Positions 46,739 to 59,100 of a DNA stretch of 64,000 bases are shown piece after piece. The position numbers and the translations under genes were made by a program. Every line of letters starts with the position of its first letter. Within the stretch, counting starts at the first letter, position 1. A model generated the notes under the pieces. The model made no database searches, was not told where the DNA came from, and saw nothing but the letters and a program-made list of their open reading frames with translations. This DNA is from Siphonodentalium dalli (taxonomy: Eukaryota; Mollusca; Scaphopoda; Gadilida; Siphonodentaliidae). The DNA lies in the NCBI GenBank assembly GCA_032622095.1, contig CP136065.1, positions 156,683,577 to 156,747,576 on the forward strand, in the 5' to 3' direction.

Positions 46739-47355
46739 AAGTAATGGTTGGAGCACGCGAATTGTTCTTTGCCAGAATCAATCGAGTCGGAGACGAGATT
46801 TATTCTTGTAAAGAACAATTCGCGTGCTCTGACCGACTTAGAGCACAATTGATCACACACAATGCAATAAACTGGAAATGTGCCGTGCGCTGGCCGCGAT
46901 TGGACACAATAGCCGGTTAGCCACGCCCAAAAACGTGATTAACATGAACTGAATGTGAATAGATATGTCCGAAACAACACGGACTGTTCCACTTTGAAGC
47001 GCCCGTGCGATTTGTTTGGTAAGAGTTGCGGGTGCCTATAACAATGGGATAATCATTGAACTATTCCTTCGCCAGCCTTGGGAATTGGTGTACTTTACCA
47101 AAAATCAGGGAACGATTGCAACAATGGGATTGTGCTCTAAGAACTATTATGTTAATCACGTTTTTGGGCGTGGCTAACCGGCTATTTTGTCCAATCGCGG
47201 CAAGCGCACGGCACATTTCCAGTTTATTGCATTATGTGTGATCAATTGTGCTCTAAGTCGGTCAGAGCACGCGAATTGTTCTTTACCAGAACAAATCTCG
47301 TCTCCGACTCGATTGATTCTGGTAAAGAACAATTCTTGTGCTCTAACCATTACTT
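46739..47355. mobile_element. Fold-back element with 207-bp arms
   Basis: 46739-46945 and 47149-47355 are inverted copies, beginning AAGTAATGGTT and ending AACCATTACTT. Each arm contains its own smaller inverted repeat of 'gaattgttctttaccagaa' type. The 203-bp centre has no ORF of note. A minisatellite follows 64 bp downstream. Confidence 0.85.
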
Positions 47356-47418
47356 AGTATTGGAGGTTGATAGCAAATTATGAATATTTAGTTGCTAAAT
47401 ATGAAATTTTATTGACCT

Positions 47419-47836
47419 GGGCAACTTTATCACAATTCTCCCCAACCTGGGTAACTTTATCACAATTCTCCCCAACCTGGGTAACTTTATCACAATTCTC
47501 CCCAACCTGGGTAACTTTATCACAATTCTCCCCAACCTGGATAACTTTATCACAATTCTCCGCAACCTGTGTAACTTTATCACAATTCTCCCAAACCTGG
47601 GTAACTTTATCACAATTCTCCCCAACCTGGGTAACTTTATCACAATTCTCCCCAACCTGGGTAACTTTATCACAATTCTCCCCAACCTGGGTAACTTTAT
47701 CACAACTCTCCCCAACCTGGGTAACTTTATCACAATTCTCCCCAACCTGGGTAACTTTATCACAACTCTCCCCAACCTGGGTAACTTTATCACAATTCTC
47801 CCCAACCTGGGTAACTTTATCACAATTTCAGGAATC
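47419..47836. repeat. Minisatellite, 30-bp unit, about 14 copies
   Basis: 'gtaactttatcacaattctc' plus 'cccaacctgg' repeated at a strict 30-bp period. Because 30 is a multiple of three, it is open on both strands and gives artificial decapeptide repeats. Point variants (an 'actctc' form, 'ccgcaacctgt') show it is not freshly amplified. Confidence 0.95.
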
Positions 47837-47887
47837 TGGGTTGCTTTATCACAGAAATCCAGTAAGAGTGACCAACTCAGCCAAACG

Positions 47888-48912
47888 AATCAGTGAATTA
47901 TTTGCATGTGTATCCACTCAGATGATCTGTTACTCTCACAACACATAAACTATCCAAGTCTGGCATAGTGACTGCTTTTCATTTAGCAAAATTGAAGTTG
48001 CCCACTAGACTAACAAAAGTGGTATGGAATAATGCTAGACAATGGGCTGATTGACCGACTAATCAGGAATAGTTAGAAATTATGGAATTGTGTGTGTCAT
48101 GCACAATGACCTAGGTTTGCAGATATCAACAATTTATAAAATAATGTTTCCAATTGCAGCCTGGTAAATATCCTATCTATGTATTTATTTTCAAAATATA
48201 TGTCAACTCTAGTTGAATTGGAGCTTAACAACTGATATGTCATGGATATGTCTACAAAATGTCAACAGTGACTCGAAAGTGAAGATTGAGTTCACTGTCC
48301 TGTTATATTATCAGGTTAAAATGTATTACAGCCAAAATAGCCAAAACAATCATGTTTGGCTCACGTAATAGCTTGCAGGAGAAAATGATATACCACTGGG
48401 ATATGCAGGGGATATGATGGAGAAAAAAAAAATTGTTTTAGGAAATTTGGATGCGTAAGTTATACTAGTGTTTTGTGTGCTAGTGGGTTACTATATTTGT
48501 CCACTACATCGATGCATTAAAATTTCCATGTAGCAGTTCGAATTTAACCACCCAGGTAGACCTATAGCATACTCTCAGCACACACTCACCTGGGAACTCC
48601 AATGCATTATGTGGTACACAAAATAATGCCTATCAGCCAGTATTTGACTAAATTCTTCATATTTGCCTGCATTAACAATTTTTTTCAATTAAAATAGCTT
48701 CTGAAACAGGTTAAACTGTAATTTGAACTAAAGGAGATGATTTCCCAGTTATATAAGTGATATTAGTATGGTTTTAGACAAAAATTAGTTAAATTTAGGG
48801 GGGTGGGCGTCAAAAAATTGGGAGATACAAATATTTTATTTTGCAGGTTTGGGATCCCCTAAAATGCCAGATGCCAAATAAAATGGCATGCCTTCCTGCA
48901 ATTTTTTTTACT
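47888..48912. repeat. Dispersed repeat, copy B (uninterrupted)
   Basis: Colinear with 5328-7560 but lacks the 1105-bp insertion; the empty site is at about 48165. Ends in a C-run near 48915. Confidence 0.8.
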
Positions 48913-48929
48913 ACCCCCCCCCCCCCCTT

Positions 48930-49509
48930 CCTTGTGTCTATGCCCATTTAAAACGAAACCAAACATTTCGCTGCATGGATACTCTACTTCGAAATTGATT
49001 TACTCTGATCGGACAATAGCTGCGCAAATGATGAATGTATTAATTGATACAGGCGTATACCTGGAAGCGGGATACACTAAAGTGTTTGGTTTACTAATAT
49101 TTCCCCATTATTTGTATAGGGTCCACAATTCTAAGCTTTCGTGTTATAGTTTGATGCCGCAGTCGGGGGTGTTCTGAGCCTTGGTGCCTGATAATTCCGC
49201 TTTCGAAAACAAAACAGACACTGGTTTCTCGTGAACGTTTGAGCGAAATTGTTTATCGTGACGGATTTTTTCCGAGAAATAATTATAATTGTATTACAAT
49301 ACGAACATTTATGCAAACTTTAACAAAAGATGTCTTGGTTTGTGAAATTATTTTCATATTAAATACATGTAATCATTTCAGTTACTATTTCATGTTGGAA
49401 ATAGCTAGTCGAACCACCTTGATGGTGATGACAATGGGCGTTATCAAGACCCTGGTAAGATGGCACAGTTTACACGAAGTCAGGATAGCACTAGATACCT
49501 TTCGCATAT
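48930..49509. other. Intergenic, no gene seen
   Basis: Two short ORFs, not recognisable. Confidence 0.45.
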
Positions 49510-50060
49510 AACGAACGATGATAGATAATTATTACCAATAGCTATTCGTAGTCATAATTTTTTTCCGGACGTTCTAAAAATCTGTTCGCAGAAGTGACGA
49601 CTACAAGTCCGTTTGTGAGACCATCGTGCTTGCCACTCGCAGTAATGGGATTACGGGTCTTCTTGCGGTGATTATTTTGTTATGCTGTTGTCGGGTCATA
49701 GCTGAGCGCTTTGTGTTACGCAAGATTCTCGTGATACACGACAACAAATGATTTGATTCCCACTAATAGATAATAATTAAGACCGATCACAATTTAAGGA
49801 CATAATCTCAGAGTCATCTCCCGCACCGAAGGGATGAAAAACGATCGCGAACTTATTACTTTCTGGTGCATGTGTGAGTTTTGTCGAAAATCTAAAACCG
49901 CAGTCGAAACGACAACAGAGACCTTTCGCATCCTCACCTTTACGATTACGAATACGGATAGCTATTCGTAGACGTAAGTCTATCCGTATGGCCAAAAAGT
50001 CCTTTCGCAAAACGATTACGCGTAAGAGTTTTGACGAACACGTACGAACATTATTTCGTA
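49510..50060. repeat. Dispersed repeat Y, copy 2 (inverted)
   Basis: Inverted relative to 43495-44060; both ends carry 'atagctattcg'-like text. A related piece lies at 51580-51810. Confidence 0.6.
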
Positions 50061-50512
50061 CCACTTTTACAACTCAAAGCGTGTGTTTGGTATACAGTCC
50101 CTTAATACGTCACTTATCGTCTCATTTGCAACAATGCGATAATCATGACCTATTAATATTGTCAATAATTCGACCAGCCACAACGTACGACCCGGGATTC
50201 TCGTGATATATTGTGGCAATACAGGTATAAATGCCTGGTCATATGTGTTGGAAATTCAGTTCGTTGTTAGCATGGATGACCAGATAGACGTTATGTTGAT
50301 GGGGAAGAGGGGTTCCTGAATTTGGACCTCACATCAACCACGACGCCATCGTTCAAGCCCCTTCAAGTCCGCGAGTTGATTTCAATGCGATTTCGGCTTC
50401 ACCTCTTTGGTTTTAGGAAATCCGACATAAGGTTGGTGAGCTCGCTGATGTGCATCACTTCTGATTTGTTACTACCAAATCGAAACAAAGTCGACACGGT
50501 AGAAGCGATGTG

Positions 50513-50729
50513 CATCAAGTTTTTTGTCAGATATTTGACAAACCGGCAAAATTTCGTTGAACAAAATGTTGATAAGTGACAGGTTTTGGGAAATTTTATA
50601 ATATAGTTGACTGTGGTTAGCATTAATTTTGAGCAATTACTCGATTCTGATAACAGAAGCGGCATTAAACAAAAATTGTTGTTGGAATCTGATGATATGG
50701 GGACATCTAATCGGATTGAGTACCTTTAA
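50513..50729. mobile_element. TTAA MITE family A, copy 3 (truncated)
   Basis: Retains only the right part, ending CGGATTGAGTACCT and TTAA (50726-50729). Unrelated sequence lies left of 50513. Confidence 0.8.
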
Positions 50730-50937
50730 ATGCCGCATTTGTGCGTGTTTTTTAAATTAAAAATAAATGCAAAGAACAAACCTGACAGAGACTGCTGAGC
50801 TCTGTTGATGTCGGTGGGTGTGCCAAATATTCTTTTAGTTACGGTTCAGGAGCAGAAATCACTATACTTACCAGTTTAATCGGGATCCAGGGTAGGTTCA
50901 GATTACTCAGACAGAGTACTTTATGTAACTTAGAACT

Positions 50938-50996
50938 CGGTTATGAATTCCATGTAATTTTAAAATCGGTTATGAATTCCATGTAATTTTAAAATG
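50938..50996. repeat. Two-copy tandem duplication, 29 bp
   Basis: 'cggttatgaattccatgtaa' at 50938 and again at 50967. Confidence 0.9.
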
Positions 50997-51579
50997 CCCT
51001 GCATTATACATACTCTACGAGAGATATATATAAAACCCAACAACTACCGAAAACCGAATATTATTAAATTGAATGAACTATTCAATTCGGGAAAGGGGAA
51101 GAGAACACAAAATCTTTCACTATTCATTAATAGGGTTATGCCATTCTTTAGGCTTTCCTGAGGCATTTTATAACTGCACATGTTAGGACACCACCATGGG
51201 TTGTTGAATTAAATAATTGTTGAATTTCACTATATATTGTGTACTATCTTGCACATAATAATCACTCAAATCTCCTCATGCATCGCACACTATATACTGT
51301 ATTTTTGGCGACTGGTTTCATAGTGCACTCCTCTTACTGTAAAGTTTTCTGTCGCAGCCAGCGATGGCTATCCGTTGTGAATAGCGATCTTATTTCGCGG
51401 GAAGCTCGTGATTCACGACGACGAGTACAGTGATTGACAATCTAAACAGCATATCGAGGCCGTAGCTCAATACAACTGGATGGTTTACATGATATACATA
51501 TACAGTCTCGAAAGGAGTAAAGTGATATATTGCAGAAAATACATTTGAGGTGTTATTTGAGCTTATTAGAAACCATGAA

Positions 51580-51810
51580 ATCGTAACCGTCATTACGGAT
51601 AGTAAAATACGAGAACGATTAGAAAGTACACAAAGGTTGGTGACGTAGTACCCTATCCGTATCCGTAATAGTAAACGTGAGTTTTGCGAAAGGTCTCTAA
51701 CGAATAGGGAAACACGACAACGAATAGAAAGAACACATATTCTAGTGACGTACTATCCTGTCGTTAATAAGTATATATCGTCGTTCATTATACGAAAGGT
51801 GTCAAATATC
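51580..51810. repeat. Dispersed repeat Y, fragment
   Basis: Two internal near-repeats of 'tgacgta(g/c)tacccta', plus 'tttgcgaaaggtctctaacg' and 'acgacaacgaatagaaag', related to 43495-44060. Confidence 0.45.
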
Positions 51811-52006
51811 ACATATATAATACACTCTTATGTCATCTCTGCTTATGTCATGATTATTCATTTCTTAGCAGTACATCAATTTAAGTTTTGACATTGAACT
51901 GTTGATTGTTTTATGATGTAAGGTTATGAACTTTTTTGTGATATTGAATTGTATTGCTTGAGTTTTTACGCCGAATTATTTATTCAGCTTGTTCTGAAGT
52001 TAGATA

Positions 52007-52600
52007 AGATAAGATAAATTTATTGACAGATATACGTCCACTCGAGGCCGATGTCAAAACAATTACATAAATAAAATGTGATTATAAGTATAGTAACATA
52101 AATATATTAATGTTCAAAGTTTGGTAATTCACACCGTTTATGTAGAAAGAGTTGGACCATGTTGCAGATGATATTGCATGTTTTTGGTTCATCATTTCTC
52201 AAGATGATTAAGAATTTCTGTTGGTCAGCCCTATTATTAAAGGTCTGAATATTGTCGCTTATATATATTTCCGCAAGAAAACATTTTCTTGGGTTTTTAT
52301 AAATGGGGCATTGCATAATGAAGTGTTCTTTGGTTTCTACCTCCATTCCACACTTTTTGCAAAATCTCTCATCAGCGGGTACTTTTGGTCGTTTGTGTCC
52401 CTTTCTTAATTTCTAATGTATGGTTGCTGATCCGAAGCTTTGTGAAAGATAATCTAACGGAGAAATTTTTAACGAGGTTCAAATATGGTTCTATCTGGTA
52501 TTTTATTTTCGCCCTTCTATATGTTCGCAACATGTTTTTACCTGATGGGTTTTCGTCGTTGAATATATCTCGTCTGAAGTTGACTGAACCTCAACAGTAA
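52007..52600 (-). pseudogene. LINE C-terminal fragment with (TTATC)n tail
   Basis: One frame without a start Met: 'RRDIFNDENPSGKNMLRTYR', 'LSFTKLRISNHTLEIKKG', 'RPKVPADERFCKKCGMEVET' and 'KEHFIMQCPIYKNPRKC'. The CxxC...HxxxxC end and the preceding 'KLRISNH' are typical of LINE C-termini. Broken upstream at a TGA near 52600. The 3' end is 'AATAAATTTATCTTATCTTA' on the minus strand, the tail of a 5'-truncated insertion. Confidence 0.85.
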
Positions 52601-52976
52601 TTAATTTGTTGATTGTATCTCATTCTCCTCCGAGAAACAGGTCATAAATTTTTAGTCTTTTTGAAAGAGATATACTCATATTTCACTTCAACTAGTCGCA
52701 AATATTTTTGGCAAGTGTCGTGAAGCTCAACGGATGTCCTTTATCTGGGTATTCGACCTTAACAGACCGTTATGTAGTGCGACATTTTTCTACAGTTCGA
52801 TATTTTTCTGTGTGTTTTCTGCATGTCCTTTGGAAGAAACCATGAATTTCGACATCTCCGTCGAAGAATTGGTGGCTCAAAAACTCCACCAACTGTCAGT
52901 TGACCATCTTTTCTTTCCATAACCCGTATGTATATATTCTGAAAAAGAAATTACGACTTAAAAGTACCTCATACTT

Positions 52977-53217
52977 ATATATTAAATGCTAAATACACAT
53001 TGGTGAGTATATCACTTAGGAAATGTTCAGATAATAAGTTATTATTCGACCATATGTCGTTTGTTGAACTTATTATATGAACATTTCCCTCCAATAGAAA
53101 GAACTCCTTCTGCGCGATTATCTGTCGTCTGCTTATTTTTCCTGAAAACCCCATCCATGCAGATTACTAATATACCGTTCCAATGATTTTTTTGATACCT
53201 GCGTGGGCGAATCCATT
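52977..53217 (+). repeat. Dispersed repeat X, copy 1
   Basis: Matches the complement of 58421-58660. Shared: 'taggaaatgttcagataata', 'agaactccttctgc', 'gttccaatg' and 'gaatccattt'. A hairpin ('gttcagataataagtt' with its complement) lies inside. Confidence 0.75.
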
Positions 53218-53600
53218 TAGAATTGAATTGAATTTGAATTTGTTTATTAGCTCATAATAATAATCATTATATTTAGCTATATATAGTTGATTAGATGAGA
53301 ATGATAAACAAACACAAGTGACAGTGAATAATGAGTATAGATGGGTGAAAGATTTTTTATAAAAGGTTGGAAAGGATAAGTATTAGCAGCCTACTAATAG
53401 AGTATTGTGTGCACCAATAATTAGTATTATATGACTTATATAAGGTATGGTCAGAAGAAGATAGCAAATATTTGTCACATATGAAGTACAGCAAATGGTA
53501 AAGGGTTTGCAATGAAACTGAAGCAACATAATGAGGAAACAAATTTAACAAAATAACAGAATAAACAAAACCAAATATTAAATTCGATAGGCAGAATTAC
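53218..53600 (-). mobile_element. Probable truncated LINE 3' end
   Basis: The minus strand ends 'AAATTCAAATTCAATTCAAT' after an AT-rich 3' UTR-like stretch. The short ORF at 53551-53357 is not recognisable. Confidence 0.35.
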
Positions 53601-53863
53601 TTTCCAGTACTCATCTCAGCTGTCTTTAGTATGGACAGAAGTGGATATCTAGAGAAAACCTATGATTTTCACTGTAAATACTATGATGGAACTAACTGAA
53701 CACAATAAAGGACCAAACTGAACAGAACAAACAAAACCAAATCACAAACTCGGTACTCGGAAATAAGAGTGTGCACTAATAGAATTATTCCTCTTGGCTC
53801 AGAACATGCTCTCCGCGTTGCACACAGGGCCGGGGGGGGGGGTCATCCACTTTTTTCCATACA

Positions 53864-54166
53864 CTAGGCCGGGGTGGGTGGGTGGTTCAGCTGCGAAAAA
53901 GGAACTTTTTTCCTGAGTGGTCGCAATTTTTTCCTCTTACAACATTTCTTCAATATAAATGCCCCAAAGTGTTCAGCATCATTGTTAAGGTGTGTATGAC
54001 ACTTAGGGCAGTGCTTAGGGTGGTAGTTAGTGTGGATATGGGCATGATGCTTCTCAGAAATCCAGATTACGACCCAACTCTCAGGAATTCGCCTTTTACA
54101 TCCGATCACATTGCCATGTACCAATGCTACTGGTTCCAGATGAAAATGGACAGTTATGTAGCACAT
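53864..54166 (-). other. Unassigned ORF, open on both strands
   Basis: 100 codons; residues 42-62 contain 'IHTNYHPKHCPKCHTHL', a possible CxxC/H cluster, followed by 'AFILKKCCKRKKLRPLRKK', a basic run. The opposite strand is open for 96 codons. No splice sites or homologues recognised. May be a degenerate exon or chance. Confidence 0.2.
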
Positions 54167-54343
54167 GAATAAACTTTAATATAAATAAAATGAAAAAAGC
54201 TATTCATTTATCTCATTAATATTTACTCATTATACCTGATCAGACCAGATGACTCAGTCAAAATTGTATCGGAACTTGACATGGACTGTAGACTGCAACA
54301 ACGCATATCACTGAGATAATAATCTTGAGATGGTGGGACCCAG

Positions 54344-54408
54344 AATGTGTAGATATGGAGAAGGCTGCAAAGTGGAATGTGTAGATATGGAGAAGGCTGC
54401 AAAGTGGA
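54344..54408. repeat. Two-copy tandem duplication, 32 bp
   Basis: 'aatgtgtagatatggagaag' at 54344 and 54376. Confidence 0.9.
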
Positions 54409-55521
54409 ATAACCAAAATCAGAACAGATGAGTGAAAAGAAGGGAAAGAAAATATAATATAACTTAATATAATATGCAAGTCTAAAAATAATGTGCTGGT
54501 CATCAGCAAAATGATCGAAGTCTGCAGAGGGCGAATTTGGCGATACTACCCGGCATAGCATCAACAAATTCAACCTCTAACGACCTCATTCTATTTTGGT
54601 CTCGACCAACCATGGAGAACTAGCCACATATGAGGGTCACATATGGTTAATTTGGTAATGCTATAGCTGGGTAGCATCACAAAACTCACCCTCCTTGGAG
54701 CTTATTCTGCAGACTGCATATGACCGTCTTATTTTCAAGTTTCTATTTACACGCACTACATGTATTTGTATGAATGCTTGACCTGGGTCTGGCCTTAGCA
54801 CAGTACCTAGCCCAAGAACTCAGCTCATGGAAATGAAAATTAGTTTTGTGATACATAGTGGATTTCAGCTGAATACCTGTATTGTTGGAGAGTTAATTGC
54901 CAGGTGGTGTTGCCCTAATAATATTTTAAAAAATCATAATTGACATAAATTCATGTGATACTATGGGACACATCTAAAGTTACACTTTATGTGATGAAAA
55001 GAAGGTACACTAATGCTTTTATATTTGTTTACATGTATAATGAGCATTATGAGCTACCTTAGACAATATTTGGGGAAGAATCAATCAATAATTTACTGAT
55101 CAGCACATGTATTCTGTGTGTTATTTTGGGTTTTTCCAGGTATTTTTTTAGAACCTGTTTCGTGTTGTTACAAAAGTTGGAATGACTTAGAAGAACCAGA
55201 AATGGAAATAGGGTAACTGTAATACTGACGATCAAGCTTAAATGGTGTGATATTACAGATTTGGACGTAAAAAGGGGGTGGGTACCCCGCATGAAATTGG
55301 GAAAAAAAAATTCCTTCAAATAGGGGGGTGGTGGGTACCCAAGAGCCGGAAAAAAGTTTTTTTAGCCTAATGTCATGTCACTTTTTTCCGACCCCCCCCC
55401 CCCTGACAGGGCCTCTAATATGCGATTAATGCAATCAACACGGCTATCAACTTATATTTTGGGAATATATGGAAAAAGTATCTCCGGAAAAATGAGTTTT
55501 ATGAAACAAAAGCCTTCAGAA
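54409..55521. other. Intergenic, no gene seen
   Basis: AT-rich; only chance ORFs and homopolymer runs (C-run near 55393). Confidence 0.5.
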
Positions 55522-55600
55522 AAAAGGGGTTCTGTACATTAAATCCCGCCATTGATGGGACCATCTCCTATTATACTCAACATAATATATGCATTAATAA
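55522..55600. mobile_element. MITE family B, left-end fragment
   Basis: 'aaaggggttctgtacattaa' followed by 'gggaccatctcc' matches the left ends at 62969 and 63535; the right end is missing. Confidence 0.65.
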
Positions 55601-55939
55601 TAACTGAAATTGACAGCTTGTTATTATATTATGTACGTACATAAACGTCAAAATTCTCAGCTATATATACTGTCAATTTCAGTGATTCAAAATCTACTCT
55701 TGGTGCCCATTTTATCTCGCTGGTCTTTCTATCTGGGCGATGATGGGAAGACGGCCATAAGGGCACATCACCGCCCGGATTCTGTGTGTACACTGTGTTT
55801 GTATTTCTATTGTTCACCCTGTATTTTATAAATGCTAGATGTACGTGTACAGTAGGTACATGCATTATCCAATAAATTATTCATTCGACTTACACAATTC
55901 CCGGAATAACACGCCAAGATAAAAACCAACATGTGGTGT

Positions 55940-56008
55940 ATTCTCATTGAGTAACCAATTGGTCTCTATTAACCTTCACCGCTGCGAGTCCATATATCTA
56001 AAACCATA
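55940..56008 (+). promoter_or_regulatory. EPDR: Candidate EPDR proximal promoter/5' UTR
   Basis: 'gtaaccaattggt' (about 55951-55963) contains a CCAAT box in both orientations. No convincing TATA box was found. The start context ACCATAATGG has G at +4. The promoter role is inferred from position. Confidence 0.3.
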
Positions 56009-56161
56009 ATGGCGGCACTTCGTTTTCTTGTGCCACTGTTGTGTTTGGTGAAAATTCAAGCCCTGGCGCCATGTCGGTGTGTATTCCCGTCGTTCGAAGT
56101 AGCGACAGTTAATTTTGGTGGAGCATACGACATGAAAACGCAAAGTGCTGCGTCGATACAC
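56009..56161 (+). CDS. EPDR: EPDR exon 1
   Basis: 51 codons: signal peptide 'AALRFLVPLLCLVKIQALA' and the mature start 'PCRCVFPSFE'. Donor CAC|GTGAGT at 56162, phase 0. Confidence 0.9.
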
Positions 56162-59100
56162 GTGAGTAATTTCTTACGAATTACACAGCGGATTCCTTGT
56201 TGTCGTGAACGTTTCAAACGTGAGAAATTTCAACAAACTTCGTATAAGTTCATAAGAACCTACACGAAAAAAAGATATCCATCCCGATTTGACACCAATA
56301 ATTCAAGATTAATTTTTAAACCAGTTTTCCACAGAGCAGTCAAATGAAACATAAAAGTTAAAGGCCCGTTTAATGTTCGGATCCCCATTATATTATCAAC
56401 TTATCCGATCGAGAAAAAAGTTGCCGATGTGTGTTATGAGTGGTTCTTCGCTTAATTTTGATATGGACTGTACTCAAGTCTATATTATTCTCGGTGGAAG
56501 AGGATTAACTCTATCCCGTGGTAGTGAATTTTAATGCATTTTGCAGCTGCATTTTGGGTAAATAAAGGGGGAAGACTTAAGGTGAATCTGAAACTATTTA
56601 TCTGGTGGACAGCTCCTATCGGCCACATATGTACTGTAACATGGTGGAAATATTTGGTTTCATTTCATGCCAACAATAATCAATAACATTGACTCTGTAT
56701 AGAAATAATCGGGTTCTCGAATATTAAGTGGGCCTTCAAACGCAATCTACGTTATTTGTAGCATTACTTAACCCTTTACCCAACAAACCGGCCAAAACCG
56801 GCCAAATAAAGCTTCAACAGCCTAAAATATCTTCGGTCTGCCTCAATAGAACCATACATATATGGATATCATTGGAACCGGCTCCTTGACCACATTGTGA
56901 TAGTTACAGTTATGCCCTGTGCCAATGCATTCTCTTATATATGCGAGTCGACCATAGGTCGCCTCGCATATATAAGAGAATGCATTGGCCTAAAAAAAAA
57001 TCTTTTTTTAACACTTTTTACCATTTTTTCTTACATTCTTTAACAATTTTATAATTTTTTAATGTGTTAAGCCAATGCATTCTCTTATATATGCGAGGCG
57101 ACCTATGGTCGACTCGCATATATAAGAGAATGCATTGGCATAGGGCCGTTCTGTTGGGTAAAGGGTTAACTAGGCGTCACGAAGAGTCGATAATAAACAC
57201 CGTTCATCTCACTGTCACGTGGGAAATTGAAAATATTTCTACTCTAGGAAAAACACCATGCAAATCCAATAATTTTTATCATTTTTAAAGATGACGTATC
57301 TCTTCCATAAACTTTCTGTGTACGTTCAGGAGTATAAAATAATAATGTTGTATCAGAGATACATGTATCAGTCAACAAGAGCTTCTGTCACTCGACAAAG
57401 TATATTTTCCAAATAATTTCCATGAACTATAATAGGAGAGAAAATGTGGATATTTTTGGAACACCACACTGCTCAGCTGTGTGTACGTTTTATTGACGAA
57501 AATCATCTTTTTAAATGAAATATATGTAGAATAAGATGTTCTCCCGTGCATGGGTGAAATAATTCAATGTTACTTCAAAATAAATTTCTTATAAATGTTG
57601 CTGTTGTTTATGTTTTTTTTCTTCATGTTATGTTGTTGGTGGTGGTGTTGTTGTTGTTGTTGTCGTCGTTGTTGTGGCCACATGTATGCGCTACCTGTTA
57701 ATGAAATGCATATCCTTTGCACTGTATTTTCCATTGACATAAATGTGGATTAATGGCACCGTATATGCATCGTCCGTTAATATCCGCAGGGATTCTCTGC
57801 TTTGTATTATGACTACACACACAAGATACAGACACAAAGGGTTACCGAGCCTCTTCCCAACGGCGGGAATTACAACACGACAATCATACAAGATTATAAC
57901 GAGGTAAGGATCTATCTCAGCCAATGCTATATATGTGTAATATCTTATTAGTTCCGTTTTAGACGAGACTTTTTACAACATGTGGTTATTTGCCTGGTAA
58001 CGTGGGAACGGTTACAATCGTGGGATGTGGTGTGGACCCCTCCCAGACCCTGGATTTGTTTGGTTTATTTTGGTTTACGGTCGTTTCAGTCACTATATGC
58101 CGTGCATATATCACGAATTCACGACGCTGACATGCTTACTTGTGGGTGGAGGAAAGACCGTACAGAATGTTAATTTAGCCGGGAATCACCCTACTGCACA
58201 GAAAACCAGTGATCCATGGAATGCAACTGATAAACTTACCCATATAAAAAAATCGTTATACCTTTCCTGTGCTGGGATCACAAGTTCGACCTTATCGGCA
58301 ATAGAACCAGTTTTGCCATCGGTGGCCGGTTTATGTTTGTCCTACAATGCTCCATGTATACTTACCAACTGAGCCGTCACCACCAACTGTGGACAGAATA
58401 TTCAATAGTTGGGAATTTCGTATCTTAACCCTTTCTATTCGAAATGGATTCTCCCATTCAGTTATTAAAGTATACATTGGAATGGTCTGTTATTCATTTT
58501 GGAGGGGTGTTGAGAAAATAAAAGTGCAGAAGGAGTTCTATAAATTTGAGGGGAATTTTCAGATAATAAGTTTAACAATTGTTTGTTGAAATTATTATCT
58601 GAACATTTCCTAAGGGATAACTACTCATCAATGAGTATTTAGTATAGAAATGGTTAAACTGCAGCTGCTGGAAACTTCATACTGTAAATTACATGCATAT
58701 TCAGATTGGGCGGATATTTGATTTTACCAACAAACATTTGGTACGATCGAATTTTTTTTTTTAATAGCCAAACGTTGAGTATTTTACTACGAACTGTCAG
58801 TATATATATGAGATAGAGAAAGATAGTAAAGGCAGGGCGGAGCTTGATAGTTAGTTTCCATCAGTCAGAGATCTTAAGGTAACGGACGAAAAATTCTAAC
58901 CGAATAGCGGGAAAATAAAAAAAATTGTATTTTAGGTCTCGTTCAAAGAGAGAGAATGTGAGTTTAAAGATGCATAATCCGAATTAACGCTCGCAAATTA
59001 CTATTTGATTCGAGTTGAGGAACCCACCCATCAAAGCTCAGAGTGATCAGATATCGATGTTTGATATCTATTATTTTTCTCCACCGATAATTTCAAGTGG

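Larger units (their letters stand above)
56162..57789 (+). other. EPDR: EPDR intron 1
   Basis: 1628 bp, GTGAGT...CGCAG. It contains a TTAA MITE (56768-57169) and a GTT-rich microsatellite (about 57640-57680). No exon seen inside. Confidence 0.8.

Noticed and set aside
47367-47948. 193-codon ORF with decapeptide repeats (and 142 codons antisense)
   Set aside because: The repeat unit is 30 bp, so both strands are open by arithmetic. No signal, splice site or conserved context.
50399-50665. Conserved small protein ('STFCSTKFCRFVKYLT') recurring at 17.4, 38.9, 50.5 and 59.3 kb
   Set aside because: All occurrences are antisense reading of the TTAA MITE family A, with frames disrupted differently in each copy.
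57982-58372. Overlapping ORFs inside EPDR intron 2 as extra exons
   Set aside because: Exons 2 and 3 already join in phase and match the family; no consensus splice pair frames these ORFs.
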